In this document: in pieces, positions 32,731-43,681 of the stretch | Layout of the letters: each line of letters starts with the position of its first letter | How positions within the stretch are numbered: position 1 is the stretch's first letter | Assembly (NCBI RefSeq): GCF_001613005.1 | Contig: NZ_BDBN01000005.1 | Location: 1-64,000, forward strand | Origin: Nocardia nova NBRC 15556 | GTDB lineage: Bacteria > Actinomycetota > Actinomycetes > Mycobacteriales > Mycobacteriaceae | Direction of reading: 5' to 3' | Length of the DNA: 64,000 bases | Notes under the pieces: model-generated | Seen by the model: the letters and a program-made list of their open reading frames with translations, nothing else | Told to the model about the DNA's origin: nothing | The model's database searches: none | Translations under genes and position numbers: made by a program

Positions 32731-33229
32731 GCCGGACCTGTGGCCGAACCTGTTTCGTGAGCTCACGCGGAGCGCCTTCCATCTCGAAGTTCGGGACGAA
32801 TACCACGTACCCGACGAAGAATCCCGGGTACGGGCATTCCTCGCCGGCGAGCCGGCACCGTACAGCCACACGCCCTGGCAAGACCTCATGCGAGAAACAA
32901 CCGCTCGAGGTGTGACAGTGTCCCGGGTACGCGTGGTTACCGAGCCGCATTCGGACTACCAGCGGTGGTTGCTGTCGGTCACCGGGTCGAATATCGATGC
33001 CGGTGAAGACATCCGATACGTACCCCGCCACATCGCTGGACAAGTGCCGCCGGACGACTGGTGGTTGATGGATGCACAACGCGTGGTCTACAACCTGACT
33101 GATTCGGCCGGAGTGCCCGCCGGCGGCCTGGCGGTCACCACCGATCCCGAAATCGTCGAGTACTGCCTTCGAGTACGCGAACGTCTGTGGAAGCTGGCAA
33201 TCCCGTATGCGGAGTACGCCAAGCAGTGA
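32708..33229 (+). CDS. DUF6879-family protein
   Basis: 173 residues from ATG 32708 (MLLRPNTEPDLWPNLFREL), with CGGAGG upstream. Family features: SAFHLEVRDEYHVPDEESRVRAFL, RGVTVSRVRVVTEPHSDYQRW, DIRYVPRH and DDWWLMD. Function unknown; in Streptomyces and Nocardia it typically sits beside an XRE/DUF5753 regulator, and such cassettes are suspected to be toxin-antitoxin-like or developmental switches. The stop overlaps the GTG of the XRE gene. Confidence 0.8.
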   Translation: MLLRPNTEPDLWPNLFRELTRSAFHLEVRDEYHVPDEESRVRAFLAGEPAPYSHTPWQDLMRETTARGVTVSRVRVVTEPHSDYQRWLLSVTGSNIDAGEDIRYVPRHIAGQVPPDDWWLMDAQRVVYNLTDSAGVPAGGLAVTTDPEIVEYCLRVRERLWKLAIPYAEYAKQ

Positions 33230-34095
33230 CGAACGCAATCCATGAACAACGGCGAGCCCTCGGGGCGATCCTCCGAGGGCTTCGTCGCGACGCCGGCATG
33301 TCCGGCCGCCAGCTGGCCGCCCTGGCCGGCTGGCACGAATCGGTGGTGTCGAAGATCGAGACCGGCGACAGAAGCCCGACAGAAGCACATTTACACGCCT
33401 ACTGCGCCCACACCGGTAACGAGGACCAGCTGCCGGACCTCATAGCCACGTTGCGAAACGTCCAAGCCGCATATCTCGAATGGCGGAAGGTTCTCGGCAC
33501 CGGTACGAAACGTCGCCAGCAGGAAGCGGTGAAGCTCGCCGAAGAGTCGAAACTGATGCGGATCTTTCAGCCGAACATCATCCCCGGCATCCTGCAAACC
33601 GCCGAATATGCGGCGGCCGTCTTGCGCCGGTACATCGACTTCTACCAGGTGCCTGATGACCTGGACGAGGGCGTGTCGAAACGGCTCGAGCGCCAGCAAA
33701 TGCTGTACCGCGGCGATCACCGGTTTCACATTCTGGTGGCCGAGCAAGCCCTACACACCACTGTCGGCACGGACGCGGTAGTGCTCGGACAACTCGACCG
33801 GCTTCTAGCCGTCATCGGGCTCCCCCGAGTCCTCCTCGGCATCGTTCCGGCACAAGCCGAAGTACCGATGCAAACGACCAATTTCGTCATCTTCGACGAA
33901 CGACTGACACTCGTGGAAGCTCTCACAGCCGAGTTGACGATTACTCAGCCGCGAGAGATCGCTGTCTACGGTCGATTGTTCGCTGAACTCGCCGAAGAAT
34001 CCGTGACAGGAGACAAAGCCCGAGAGATCATCCGCCGCGCGATCGAATCTCGGACGCACACCGCGTCACCTTCCGCGCGTACCGTGGTGCAATGA
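33226..34095 (+). CDS. XRE-family regulator with DUF5753 domain
   Basis: 289 residues. GTG 33226 in a GTGA overlap with the DUF6879 gene. HTH at residues 12-65: LGAILRGLRRDAGMSGRQLAALAGWHES then VSKIETGDRSPT. Residues 95 to about 275 are DUF5753 (FQPNIIPGILQTAEYAAAVL, RLERQQMLYRGDHRFHILVAEQAL). Regulators of this type often pair with a small partner protein that antagonises DNA binding; here the DUF6879 and 111-aa proteins are the candidates. GC content is visibly lower than in the flanking steroid genes, suggesting horizontal transfer. Confidence 0.87.
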   Translation: MTNAIHEQRRALGAILRGLRRDAGMSGRQLAALAGWHESVVSKIETGDRSPTEAHLHAYCAHTGNEDQLPDLIATLRNVQAAYLEWRKVLGTGTKRRQQEAVKLAEESKLMRIFQPNIIPGILQTAEYAAAVLRRYIDFYQVPDDLDEGVSKRLERQQMLYRGDHRFHILVAEQALHTTVGTDAVVLGQLDRLLAVIGLPRVLLGIVPAQAEVPMQTTNFVIFDERLTLVEALTAELTITQPREIAVYGRLFAELAEESVTGDKAREIIRRAIESRTHTASPSARTVVQ

Positions 34096-34841
34096 CCGAG
34101 ACGAATCGGGGGCGGGTACGGACCGAGGCGGGGCATCGGCGGATCCGGGCCTATGTGGACGGGCAGGTCGTCGCGGATACCATCCGTCCGCTGCTGGTCT
34201 GGGAGAGTCCCTACTACCCCACCTACTATGTGCCGGTCGAGGACGTTCGCGCCGAACTGGTCGCGACCGGATCGACCAAGCATTCCACCAGTCGCGGCGA
34301 GGGCGTCATCTACGACGTGGTGATCGGCGGAAGCACCAGACCTGCTGCGGCCCTTCGCTATCCGGAGTCGCCGATCCCGGAGCTGCGCGAGCACATCCGC
34401 TTGGAGTGGGAACAGATGGATCGGTGGTTCGAGGAGGACGAGCCGATCTACGTCCATCCGCGCAATCCCTATACGCGCGTCGACATCCTCGCCAGTTCAC
34501 GCACCGTGCGGGTGGAGATCGGCGGAGAGGTTGTGGCGGAATCGAATTCGCCGCACATTCTTTACGAGACCGGACTCGTTCCGCGCTATTACCTGCCGCT
34601 GACCGATGTCCGGATGGATCTGCTCACGCCCTCGGCCACCACGACGAGCTGCCCCTACAAGGGCACCGCCGAGTACTACAACATCCGCGTCGGCGACACC
34701 GACTATCCCGATCTGGTCTGGTACTACCGCACTCCCCTGCCGGAGAGTCAGAAGGTCGCCGGGCTGGTCTGCTTCTACAACGAGAAGGTCGAGCTGTACG
34801 TGGACGGGGTCCGGCAGGAACACTCGACCCCGTTCAGCTGA
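34092..34841 (+). CDS. DUF427-domain protein, duplicated domain
   Basis: 249 residues with two DUF427 units: residues 10-100 (IRAYVDGQVVADTIRPLLVWESP, YYVPVEDVRAELV) and 130-240 (VRVEIGGEVVAESNSPHILYE, YYLPLTDVRMDLL, YYNIRVGDTDYPDLVWYY). The fold is a small beta barrel of unknown function, common in actinobacteria. The ATG overlaps the XRE stop, though GC content returns to the level of the region, so it may be an old neighbour rather than part of the cassette. Confidence 0.83.
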   Translation: MTETNRGRVRTEAGHRRIRAYVDGQVVADTIRPLLVWESPYYPTYYVPVEDVRAELVATGSTKHSTSRGEGVIYDVVIGGSTRPAAALRYPESPIPELREHIRLEWEQMDRWFEEDEPIYVHPRNPYTRVDILASSRTVRVEIGGEVVAESNSPHILYETGLVPRYYLPLTDVRMDLLTPSATTTSCPYKGTAEYYNIRVGDTDYPDLVWYYRTPLPESQKVAGLVCFYNEKVELYVDGVRQEHSTPFS

Positions 34842-34898
34842 ATCACGGCGCTACCTCCGGCCCGCCGGCACAGGGCTTTCCGGACGCCTCCGATCTCC

Positions 34899-35819
34899 TC
34901 ACACCGCGAGGACGGGCGGCAACTCCTCGGCGCGGCGATAACGCCCGGGAGCGAGGGTGTACTCGCGCTTGAACGCCTTGGCGAAGGCGAATTCGGAGCC
35001 GTAGCCGACCCGGTGCGCAACCGCCGCGATCGGCAGGTCGGTCTCGCGCAGCAGGCGCGCGGCGGTGAGCATGCGCCAGCGGGTCAGATACGCCAGCGGC
35101 GCTTCGCCGACGGTCGCCGCGAAGCGGCGGGCCAGGGTGGCGCGGGAGACTCCCGCCACCGCGCTCAGCCCCGGCACGGTCCAGGCCCGCGCGGGTTCGG
35201 CGTGGATGGCGCGCAACGCGGCCGACACCGCCGGATCGGCAAAAGCGCCCGCCCAGCCGGAGGTTTCGGCCTGTTCGTACCAGGAGCGCAGGACGAACAG
35301 CAGCAGCGTATCCAGCAGCGCGGGTACGGCGGCGTCGGTGCCCGGCCGCGGTTCGGTGAGCTCGCCGACGAGCAGATCCACCGCGGCACGCAGCGCCGGG
35401 GAGCGGCCCGGATCGGCGGGTAGATGCAGGAAGTCGGGCAGTTGGTCCAGCAGCGGGTGGCTGCGGCTGCGGCTGACCTCGTACGCACCGCACAGCAGCG
35501 TCGTGCGCGCCCCCGGTCCGGGAAGTTCCCGTGGCTCCCCCGGCCTGGCCACCTCGGTGACCGCACTGTGCGGACTGTCCGCTATCACATGCGCCGCACC
35601 GCGTGGCATGAACAGCACATCGCCCGGCCCCATCACCACCGGCTCCGAATCCGGTGCCACCAACCAGCATTCACCCTGCAGCACGATATGGAATCCGGCG
35701 CCCGGAACCAGCGGATACCGCCTCCCCCACGGTGCATGCCGCACGAACAGCCCGGAGGCGGGCATTCCGGTTCGCACCGCCGCCACCGTCTCGCTCAAGA
35801 TATCCACACACTGCCCCAC
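34899..35819 (-). CDS. AraC-family regulator with N-terminal cupin
   Basis: 306 residues. N-terminal cupin_6-type ligand domain (residues 20-190: RHAPWGRRYPLVPGAGFHIV, then MGPGDVLFMPRGAAHVI). C-terminal double HTH (residues 210-300: LSAVAGVSRATLARRFAATV and PIAAVAHRVGYGSEFAFAKAF). Usually such genes are divergent from an MFS or oxidoreductase target; here the neighbour is the end of hsaB, so the target has been lost or lies elsewhere. GTG at 35819 is used without a clear SD. Confidence 0.87.
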   Translation of the reverse strand: MGQCVDILSETVAAVRTGMPASGLFVRHAPWGRRYPLVPGAGFHIVLQGECWLVAPDSEPVVMGPGDVLFMPRGAAHVIADSPHSAVTEVARPGEPRELPGPGARTTLLCGAYEVSRSRSHPLLDQLPDFLHLPADPGRSPALRAAVDLLVGELTEPRPGTDAAVPALLDTLLLFVLRSWYEQAETSGWAGAFADPAVSAALRAIHAEPARAWTVPGLSAVAGVSRATLARRFAATVGEAPLAYLTRWRMLTAARLLRETDLPIAAVAHRVGYGSEFAFAKAFKREYTLAPGRYRRAEELPPVLAV

Positions 35820-36030
35820 TCGGCCGATCTCACACCGCGACGATCACCAGCATGCTGACCGATCCGGCCACGGTCAACGCACCGGCATGGCGGCGCCCGG
35901 CTGTCACCGTGCGACGCCGACGCGCGGGCCCACTACGACCCGCCCGACGTCTTCCGGATCCCGGCCGGCCACGCGAAACAGCGGAGGGCGGCCACCCGGA
36001 AAGGTGCCCGCCCTCGACGATCGCCCGGAC
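35820..36030. other. Gap between AraC gene and hsaB, with weak terminator
   Basis: An ATG at 35852 opens a frame starting MLTDPATVNAPAWRRPAV that soon becomes Arg/Pro-rich, possibly the decayed start of the AraC partner gene. A stem GAGGGCGG/CCGCCCTC around 35984-36015 can end the hsa operon. Confidence 0.4.
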
Positions 36031-36621
36031 CTACAACCAGGTGTCCAGGGTGGTGGTGGTGAGGAAGTGTTCGAGGTCGGCTCGCCAGGGGGCCGGGGTG
36101 GTCTTCTCGGGTTCGATGGCGGTGTACTGGCCGCGGTAGAAGAGCAGCGGCCTGCCGGAGTCCGTGGACTCCGACAGGGCCTGTACCCGGCCGATCACGA
36201 TGTAGTGATCGCCGCCGTCGACGACGCTGTCCACCGTGCACTGGATCGTGGCCAGCGCGTCGTCCAGGACCGGAAGTCCCAGCTCCGAAGTGCTCCAGCC
36301 GATTCCGGCGAACTTGTCGGGTTCGCGGGAACCGAAGCGGGCACACACCTGTTGTTGTTCCTCGGCCAGGACGTTCACGCAGAACCGCCCCGACTGCTCG
36401 ATCGCGGCCCAGGACCGCGACCCCTTGGTGGGGCAGAACAGCACCAGCGGCGGGTCGAGGGAGAGGGCGGCGAAGGACTGACAGGCGAAACCGATCGGCG
36501 CCCGCTCGGCGTCCTCGGCCTCGGTGAAGGTGGTGATCACCGTGATACCGGTGCAGAACTGCCCCAGCACATTCCGGAACTGCCGGCCGTCGATCTCCGG
36601 GTATTCGCCCGTGGCGGTCAT
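36031..36621 (-). CDS. hsaB: HsaB, flavin reductase of the 3-HSA monooxygenase
   Basis: 196 residues, flavin-reductase fold: FRNVLGQFCTGITVITTF, GFACQSFAALSLDPPLVLFCP, RFCVNVLAEEQQQVCARF and the conserved YIVIGRV strand. Supplies reduced flavin to HsaA for hydroxylation of 3-HSA. ATG at 36621 (MTATGEYPEIDG); last gene of hsaA-hsaD-hsaC-hsaB, the same order as M. tuberculosis. Confidence 0.93.
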   Translation of the reverse strand: MTATGEYPEIDGRQFRNVLGQFCTGITVITTFTEAEDAERAPIGFACQSFAALSLDPPLVLFCPTKGSRSWAAIEQSGRFCVNVLAEEQQQVCARFGSREPDKFAGIGWSTSELGLPVLDDALATIQCTVDSVVDGGDHYIVIGRVQALSESTDSGRPLLFYRGQYTAIEPEKTTPAPWRADLEHFLTTTTLDTWL

Positions 36622-36644
36622 GGTTGTCGCCCTCTCCGCGCTCG

Positions 36645-39662
<3,018 letters not shown>

Positions 39663-39747
39663 CTCGGGGGCTGCTCCTGCCTGGTCGAAATCGGAACGGG
39701 TGTATCGGTCGCATTCCGTTCTGCGGAACCGATACTTGTCTTGAGAC

Positions 39748-39761
39748 TAGAACACGTTCTT
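39748..39761. promoter_or_regulatory. KstR operator before hsaA
   Basis: TAGAACACGTTCTT, matching the KstR pattern TnnAACnnGTTnnA except for the last base. 86 bases before the hsaA start. Confidence 0.85.
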
Positions 39762-39850
39762 ATTTATGTCGAGAACGGGTGTTCATTGTCCCACAACGAA
39801 CACCTTTGCCTGGTAGTCAACGGAATAGCTGGCGCTGGGCCGCTCAATTT

Positions 39851-39864
39851 TGTAACGTGTTCTA
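39851..39864. promoter_or_regulatory. KstR operator before kshA
   Basis: TGTAACGTGTTCTA, full match to TnnAACnnGTTnnA, 24 bases before the kshA start. With the box at 39748 it lets each divergent operon have its own site. Confidence 0.87.
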
Positions 39865-39887
39865 GTACTTCCAGAGGAGGGATGACG

Positions 39888-41111
39888 ATGGCAGAAACCG
39901 CACAGCGGAGCGGGAAGGTCCGCGAGATCGACGTCGGCTCGACACCGACGCGGTACGCGCGGGGCTGGCATTGCCTGGGCCTGGCCGAGACGTTTCGCGA
40001 CGGTAAGCCGCATGCCGTGCAGGCTTTCGGCACCAAACTCGTGGTGTGGGCCGACAGCAACGACGAGCTGAAGGTGCTCGACGCCTACTGCCGCCACCTG
40101 GGCGGCGATCTCAGCATGGGCGAGATCAAGGGCGACTCCATCGCGTGCCCGTTCCACGACTGGCGCTGGGGCGGCAACGGCCGCTGCACCTCGATCCCCT
40201 ATGCGCGCCGCGTGCCGCCGCTGGCCCGTACCCGCGCCTGGACCACCCTCGAGCGCAACGGCCAGCTGTACGTCTGGCACGACCACGAGGGCAACCCGCC
40301 GCCGGACGACGTCACGATCCCCTACATCGAGGGGCCCTACACCGATGCCGACGGCAACCCGGTGGAGGAGCGCAACAGCGATTGGACCCCGTTCACCTGG
40401 AACACGATGCTGATCGAGGGCGCCAACTGCCGCGAGATCGTGGACAACGTGGTGGACATGGCCCACTTCTTCTACATCCACTTCGCCTTCCCGACGTACT
40501 TCAAGAACGTCTTCGAAGGCCACGTGGCCACGCAGTTCCTCGAGACCAAGGGCCGTCCGGACATCGGCATGGCCGCCAAGTACGGCGGGGAGACGCTGCT
40601 GAAGTCGGAGGCGTCCTACTTCGGCCCGTCCTACATGATCAATCCGCTGACCAATATCTACGGCGGCTACCAGATCAAGGTCCAGCTGATCAACTGCCAC
40701 TACCCGGTCACGCAGGATTCGTTCGTGCTGCAGTACGGCCTGTCGGTCGAGAAGCCCAAGGGCATCGACGACGAGACGGCGGAGAAGCTGGCCAAGTCCA
40801 TGACCGACTTCTTCGGCGACGGCTTCCTGCAGGACGTGGAGATCTGGAAGCACAAGTCCAAGATCGACAACCCGCTGCTCTGCGAGGAGGACGGCCCGGT
40901 CTACCAGCTGCGCCGCTGGTACGACCAGTTCTACGTCGACGTCGCCGATATCGACCCGAAGATGGTGCAGCGCTTCGAATTCGAGGTCGACACCACCAAG
41001 GCCAACGAGCACTGGGAGGCCGAGGTCGCCGAGAATCTGCGGCGCAAGAAGGAAGAAGAAGAGGCGGCCGGCAAGACGAACCCTGCCGTCAAGCAGGAGG
41101 CGGGTGCCTGA
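39888..41111 (+). CDS. kshA: KshA, oxygenase of 3-ketosteroid 9-alpha-hydroxylase
   Basis: 407-residue Rieske non-heme iron oxygenase. Rieske ligands Cys68, His70 (CRHLGGDL) and Cys87, His90 (CPFH); mononuclear iron site in NVVDMAHFFYIHF (His193, His198). It hydroxylates C9 of 1,4-androstadienedione-type steroids, which with KstD opens ring B. The ATG at 39888 is preferred to 39882 because AGGAGG stands seven bases before it and abuts the earlier ATG. The C-terminal tail (RRKKEEEEAAGKTNPAV) is highly charged. The reductase kshB is not in this window. Confidence 0.95.
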   Translation: MAETAQRSGKVREIDVGSTPTRYARGWHCLGLAETFRDGKPHAVQAFGTKLVVWADSNDELKVLDAYCRHLGGDLSMGEIKGDSIACPFHDWRWGGNGRCTSIPYARRVPPLARTRAWTTLERNGQLYVWHDHEGNPPPDDVTIPYIEGPYTDADGNPVEERNSDWTPFTWNTMLIEGANCREIVDNVVDMAHFFYIHFAFPTYFKNVFEGHVATQFLETKGRPDIGMAAKYGGETLLKSEASYFGPSYMINPLTNIYGGYQIKVQLINCHYPVTQDSFVLQYGLSVEKPKGIDDETAEKLAKSMTDFFGDGFLQDVEIWKHKSKIDNPLLCEEDGPVYQLRRWYDQFYVDVADIDPKMVQRFEFEVDTTKANEHWEAEVAENLRRKKEEEEAAGKTNPAVKQEAGA

Positions 41112-41428
41112 TGGTCTCCTGGGCGAAAGCACCCGATTTCGCGGACCGCCCGGAACGCCGGGAACAGGTGCGTGCCCAGACGGTCGTCGACAAGCAGCGC
41201 TATCTCGAAGACGGCCTGACGCCGGTGGCCTGCCGGGCATGCGGAGTGGAAGTCCTGGTCCGCAAGTCCTCCTCGCACCAGCGCTCGGTGCAGTGGACGG
41301 TCAGCCCGGCCGAACACTGCCCGGTCTTCGCGAAGCTGGCCGGGCCGGGGCGGCCGGATCCGTGCCCGGACCTGGAGAAGTCGATCCAGTATGCGATCGA
41401 TGAGGGCATCCTGGCGATCGACGAGTAG
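41111..41428 (+). CDS. Small four-cysteine protein downstream of kshA
   Basis: 105 residues, ATG overlapping the kshA stop (TGATG). Cysteines lie in TPVACRACGVEVLVRK (CxxC), in AEHCPVF and in PDPCPDLEKS, a spacing compatible with a metal site (zinc ribbon or small iron site), though this is not a known ferredoxin pattern. M. tuberculosis has an unknown gene (Rv3527) after kshA; this may be its counterpart. Tight coupling suggests a helper of KshA, for example in maturation or electron supply. Confidence 0.7.
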   Translation: MVSWAKAPDFADRPERREQVRAQTVVDKQRYLEDGLTPVACRACGVEVLVRKSSSHQRSVQWTVSPAEHCPVFAKLAGPGRPDPCPDLEKSIQYAIDEGILAIDE

Positions 41429-41486
41429 GCAGGCGTGTTGCTCAGGCCCGCCCACCGTATTCGACAGGGATTCGGTGGGCGGGCCT

Positions 41487-41558
41487 GAACTATTCGTGCA
41501 AACCTCCGCGCGAAAGGCGGAAATCGCGCCGAATCACCGAGGTTTGCACGATTTGTTC
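41487..41558. repeat. 72-bp palindromic repeat, copy B
   Basis: Same ends as 31726-31797: GAAC, six bases, CGTGCAAACCT on the left; AGGTTTGCACG, six bases, GTTC on the right, again exactly 72 bp with an unrelated centre. Lies between the convergent kshA operon and the cupin gene, where it could also act as terminator. Confidence 0.85.
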
Positions 41559-41567
41559 ACCCGGCGA

Positions 41568-41975
41568 TCAGTCCAGCCGGAAGTCCGCGAAATCGAATCC
41601 GGGCGCGACCACGCAGCTCACCAGCACATATTCGTCGCCGGCCGGACGTGCGGCCTGGCTGACGCCGGCGGGCACCACGGCCTGCAGGAGTTGTCCCCGT
41701 TCGACGTCGGGGCCGAGAATCACTTCGTCGCCGCCGATGTTCAGCAGCAGCGGACCACCGCGCTGCCACAGCCAGATCTCGTCCGAGCGCACCGTATGCG
41801 GCGCGGAACGTTCGTGCGGCAACAGCAGAAAGTGGATGGCGGTGGCGGACGCACGCGACCCGTCGTAGCCGTCCGGCTCGAATTCGACCGGGCTGCGGTA
41901 GGTTTCGCGGAACCAGCCGCCTTCGGGATGCGGTTGCAGATCCAGCGCCTCGGCCAGCGCGGGTCGTTCGGACAT
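41568..41975 (-). CDS. Cupin (DUF985-type) protein
   Basis: 135 residues: LQPHPEGGWFRETYRSP, TAIHFLLLPHERSAPHTVRSDEIWLWQRG (cupin motif with the Ser-Asp-Glu variant) and VVAPGFDFADFRL at the end. The ATG at 41975 (MSERPALAEAL) follows AGGAGG by five bases. Members are small beta-barrel sugar-binding or isomerase-like proteins of unknown role. Single gene. Confidence 0.82.
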   Translation of the reverse strand: MSERPALAEALDLQPHPEGGWFRETYRSPVEFEPDGYDGSRASATAIHFLLLPHERSAPHTVRSDEIWLWQRGGPLLLNIGGDEVILGPDVERGQLLQAVVPAGVSQAARPAGDEYVLVSCVVAPGFDFADFRLD

Positions 41976-42095
41976 CGTCGCCTCCTGCACAGTCGTCGTC
42001 CCCCCGGATTGTGCGCGGCTACGGCCGACGCCGCGAACTCGGCGGCATGGCGCCGGCTCGCTGCCGCGGATCGGCGCAGACGTTCCGGCGGTGGG

Positions 42096-42857
42096 TCATC
42101 GCGCGTCGCGCCCCACGCTGTAGGCCATCGCGACGTGAGTGAACAGAGTGGTGCGCTGTTCTCGGACGGCGGGGTCGTCCGGTTCGAGCAGGCACTGCTG
42201 CGAGGTTCCGTCGTGCACCGCGACCACCGCGCGGCCGAGGCCCTCGCGGTCGGTGACGGTGCGTCCGGCGTGGTTCAGCAGCGCCTCCAGGACCGGCAGC
42301 AGGGCCGCCACGATGGCGCTCTCCCGCGCGACCATCACCCGCCGCAGCGGCGGATTGCGCAGGGCGTGGGCGGTGAATTCGGCGGTGATGCGAAACCACT
42401 TGTCGTCCAGCGGAACCGCCCGCAGCACCTGCTCCACACCGGCGCGCAGATCCTGGACGTCGGCGCCGGTCTCCGACTCGAGCACTCCCGTCAGCTCGCG
42501 CAGCATCTCGGCCGAGCGCAGCTCCCACATCGCCAGGAACAGCTCTTCCAGCGAGCTGAAGTTGGAGTAGAACGCACCCCGGGTGAACCCGGCGCGCTCA
42601 CAGATCTGCTCGACCGTGCAACGACCGAACCCCTCTTCGGCGAAAGCGTCGAAGGCGGCGTCGAGTAACCGCTGCCGAGTTTCGGCCCGCCGCTTGGTCA
42701 TTCGCGGTTCGCGCGTCGCTACGCCCCTCGGTGCGGCGACATCACCGACGGAAGCGGCCCCTCCCGGCGTCCCCGATTCGGCCGATGCGTCGCGGCGGCG
42801 TTGCGATGTCCGGCCGCGCCCGGCCTCGGACGAATTCCGCGCACCGACCGACGTCAC
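42096..42857 (-). CDS. TetR-family regulator with long N-terminal tail
   Basis: 253 residues if started at GTG 42857 (VTSVGARNSSEAG), which has GGAGAGGAA eight bases upstream and an operator-like palindrome just beyond. The first ~52 residues are Arg/Ser/Gly-rich and disordered; the TetR HTH follows (RQRLLDAAFDAFAEEG, VEQICERAGFTRGAFYSNFSSLEELF). A shorter start at ATG 42701 (MTKRRAETRQ) lacks a ribosome site. Target unknown, probably itself. Confidence 0.82.
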   Translation of the reverse strand: MTSVGARNSSEAGRGRTSQRRRDASAESGTPGGAASVGDVAAPRGVATREPRMTKRRAETRQRLLDAAFDAFAEEGFGRCTVEQICERAGFTRGAFYSNFSSLEELFLAMWELRSAEMLRELTGVLESETGADVQDLRAGVEQVLRAVPLDDKWFRITAEFTAHALRNPPLRRVMVARESAIVAALLPVLEALLNHAGRTVTDREGLGRAVVAVHDGTSQQCLLEPDDPAVREQRTTLFTHVAMAYSVGRDAR

Positions 42858-42883
42858 GAACGCTTCCTCTCCATGGACACGTG

Positions 42884-42899
42884 GATACACGAGTGTATC
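42884..42899. promoter_or_regulatory. Palindromic operator before the TetR gene
   Basis: GATACAC-GA-GTGTATC, a perfect 7+2+7 inverted repeat 26 bases upstream of the GTG at 42857. Typical TetR autoregulatory geometry. Confidence 0.7.
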
Positions 42900-42969
42900 A
42901 ACCTGTCTGTTCCCGGTTGCCGATCGAAACGACCCGGTCGATCCGCCCGGCCGCACGAACGACCGCGAG

Positions 42970-42993
42970 CCGCGAACGTCGGAGCGTTCGCGG
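42970..42993. terminator. Hairpin after the secreted-protein gene
   Basis: CCGCGAACG pairs with CGTTCGCGG over six bases, just past the stop at 43020 (minus strand). The same stem sequence reappears at 43635-43667. Confidence 0.7.
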
Positions 42994-43019
42994 CCCGCTG
43001 AGCCGGTTCCCTGCTGCCG

Positions 43020-43505
43020 TCAGCTGAGGTTGGTGCCCGACCAGCCGAAGTTGAAGGTGTGTCCCTTCGAGCTGCACTGCACGGCACCGCGTCCACCGGC
43101 ACTGCAGGTGGCGCCGCCGTAGTTGATGACGCCGCCGTAGTCGTAGCCGTCGGACGCGGGCCCCGAGTCGATGGAGCGGCTGCCGGCGCGTCCGAGCGGG
43201 CCGGTCAGACCGAAGGTCGGATGCGCCGGGAGGAACGGCAGATCGATGGCGACGTTGTTGATGGGAATTCCGAACAGGTAGGCGATTCCGGGGCTGATAT
43301 CACAGCCCACATCACCGTTCGGGTGCATCGAGCAATTGGCGTATCCGGCACTGAAATACACCGTGTCGCCCACCAGGTAATCCGCCGGATTCTGCACGGT
43401 GGGCCCGTTCGCGGCGACGAACGGCTGCGCACCGGCCACCGCCCCACCGGCCATCGAAATCGCGACGGCGGCAACGGATCCACCGATCAACGCCCGCATG
43501 TTCAC
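43020..43505 (-). CDS. Small secreted protein
   Basis: 161 residues from GTG 43505 (VNMRALIGGSVAAVAISM), GAGGAG five bases upstream; ATG 43499 is possible. Signal peptide to about residue 28, cut after AGA before QPF. The mature part has four Cys (ANCSMHPNGDVGCDISPG and GATCSAGGRGAVQCSSKGH), likely two disulfides, and ends FNFGWSGTNLS. It resembles other exported hypothetical proteins of Nocardia; no enzyme motif. Confidence 0.75.
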   Translation of the reverse strand: MNMRALIGGSVAAVAISMAGGAVAGAQPFVAANGPTVQNPADYLVGDTVYFSAGYANCSMHPNGDVGCDISPGIAYLFGIPINNVAIDLPFLPAHPTFGLTGPLGRAGSRSIDSGPASDGYDYGGVINYGGATCSAGGRGAVQCSSKGHTFNFGWSGTNLS

Positions 43506-43634
43506 AGCAACTCCTCTATTTGTCCGAACGATTACCCGAGAACAGAATTGCTTGCCGCGCAATGGTACAGCGCGTCCCAGACCCATAATTCGGATCGGTT
43601 CGGACCGCACGCGCGTTAACGGCGGAACACGAGA

Positions 43635-43667
43635 ACGGGCCGCGAACGACTCACGTTCGCGGCCCGT
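43635..43667. terminator. Hairpin terminator after hsaF
   Basis: ACGGGCCGCGAACG pairs with CGTTCGCGGCCCGT (14 bp, five-base loop), 15 bases beyond the hsaF stop. Confidence 0.85.
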
Positions 43668-43681
43668 CGATCTCGATACGC

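Noticed and set aside
35852..36139. Plus-strand ORF MLTDPATVNAPAW next to the AraC gene
   Set aside because: Only the first 15 or so codons look protein-like, then an Arg/Pro run antisense to hsaB; perhaps a decayed partner gene, but not supportable.
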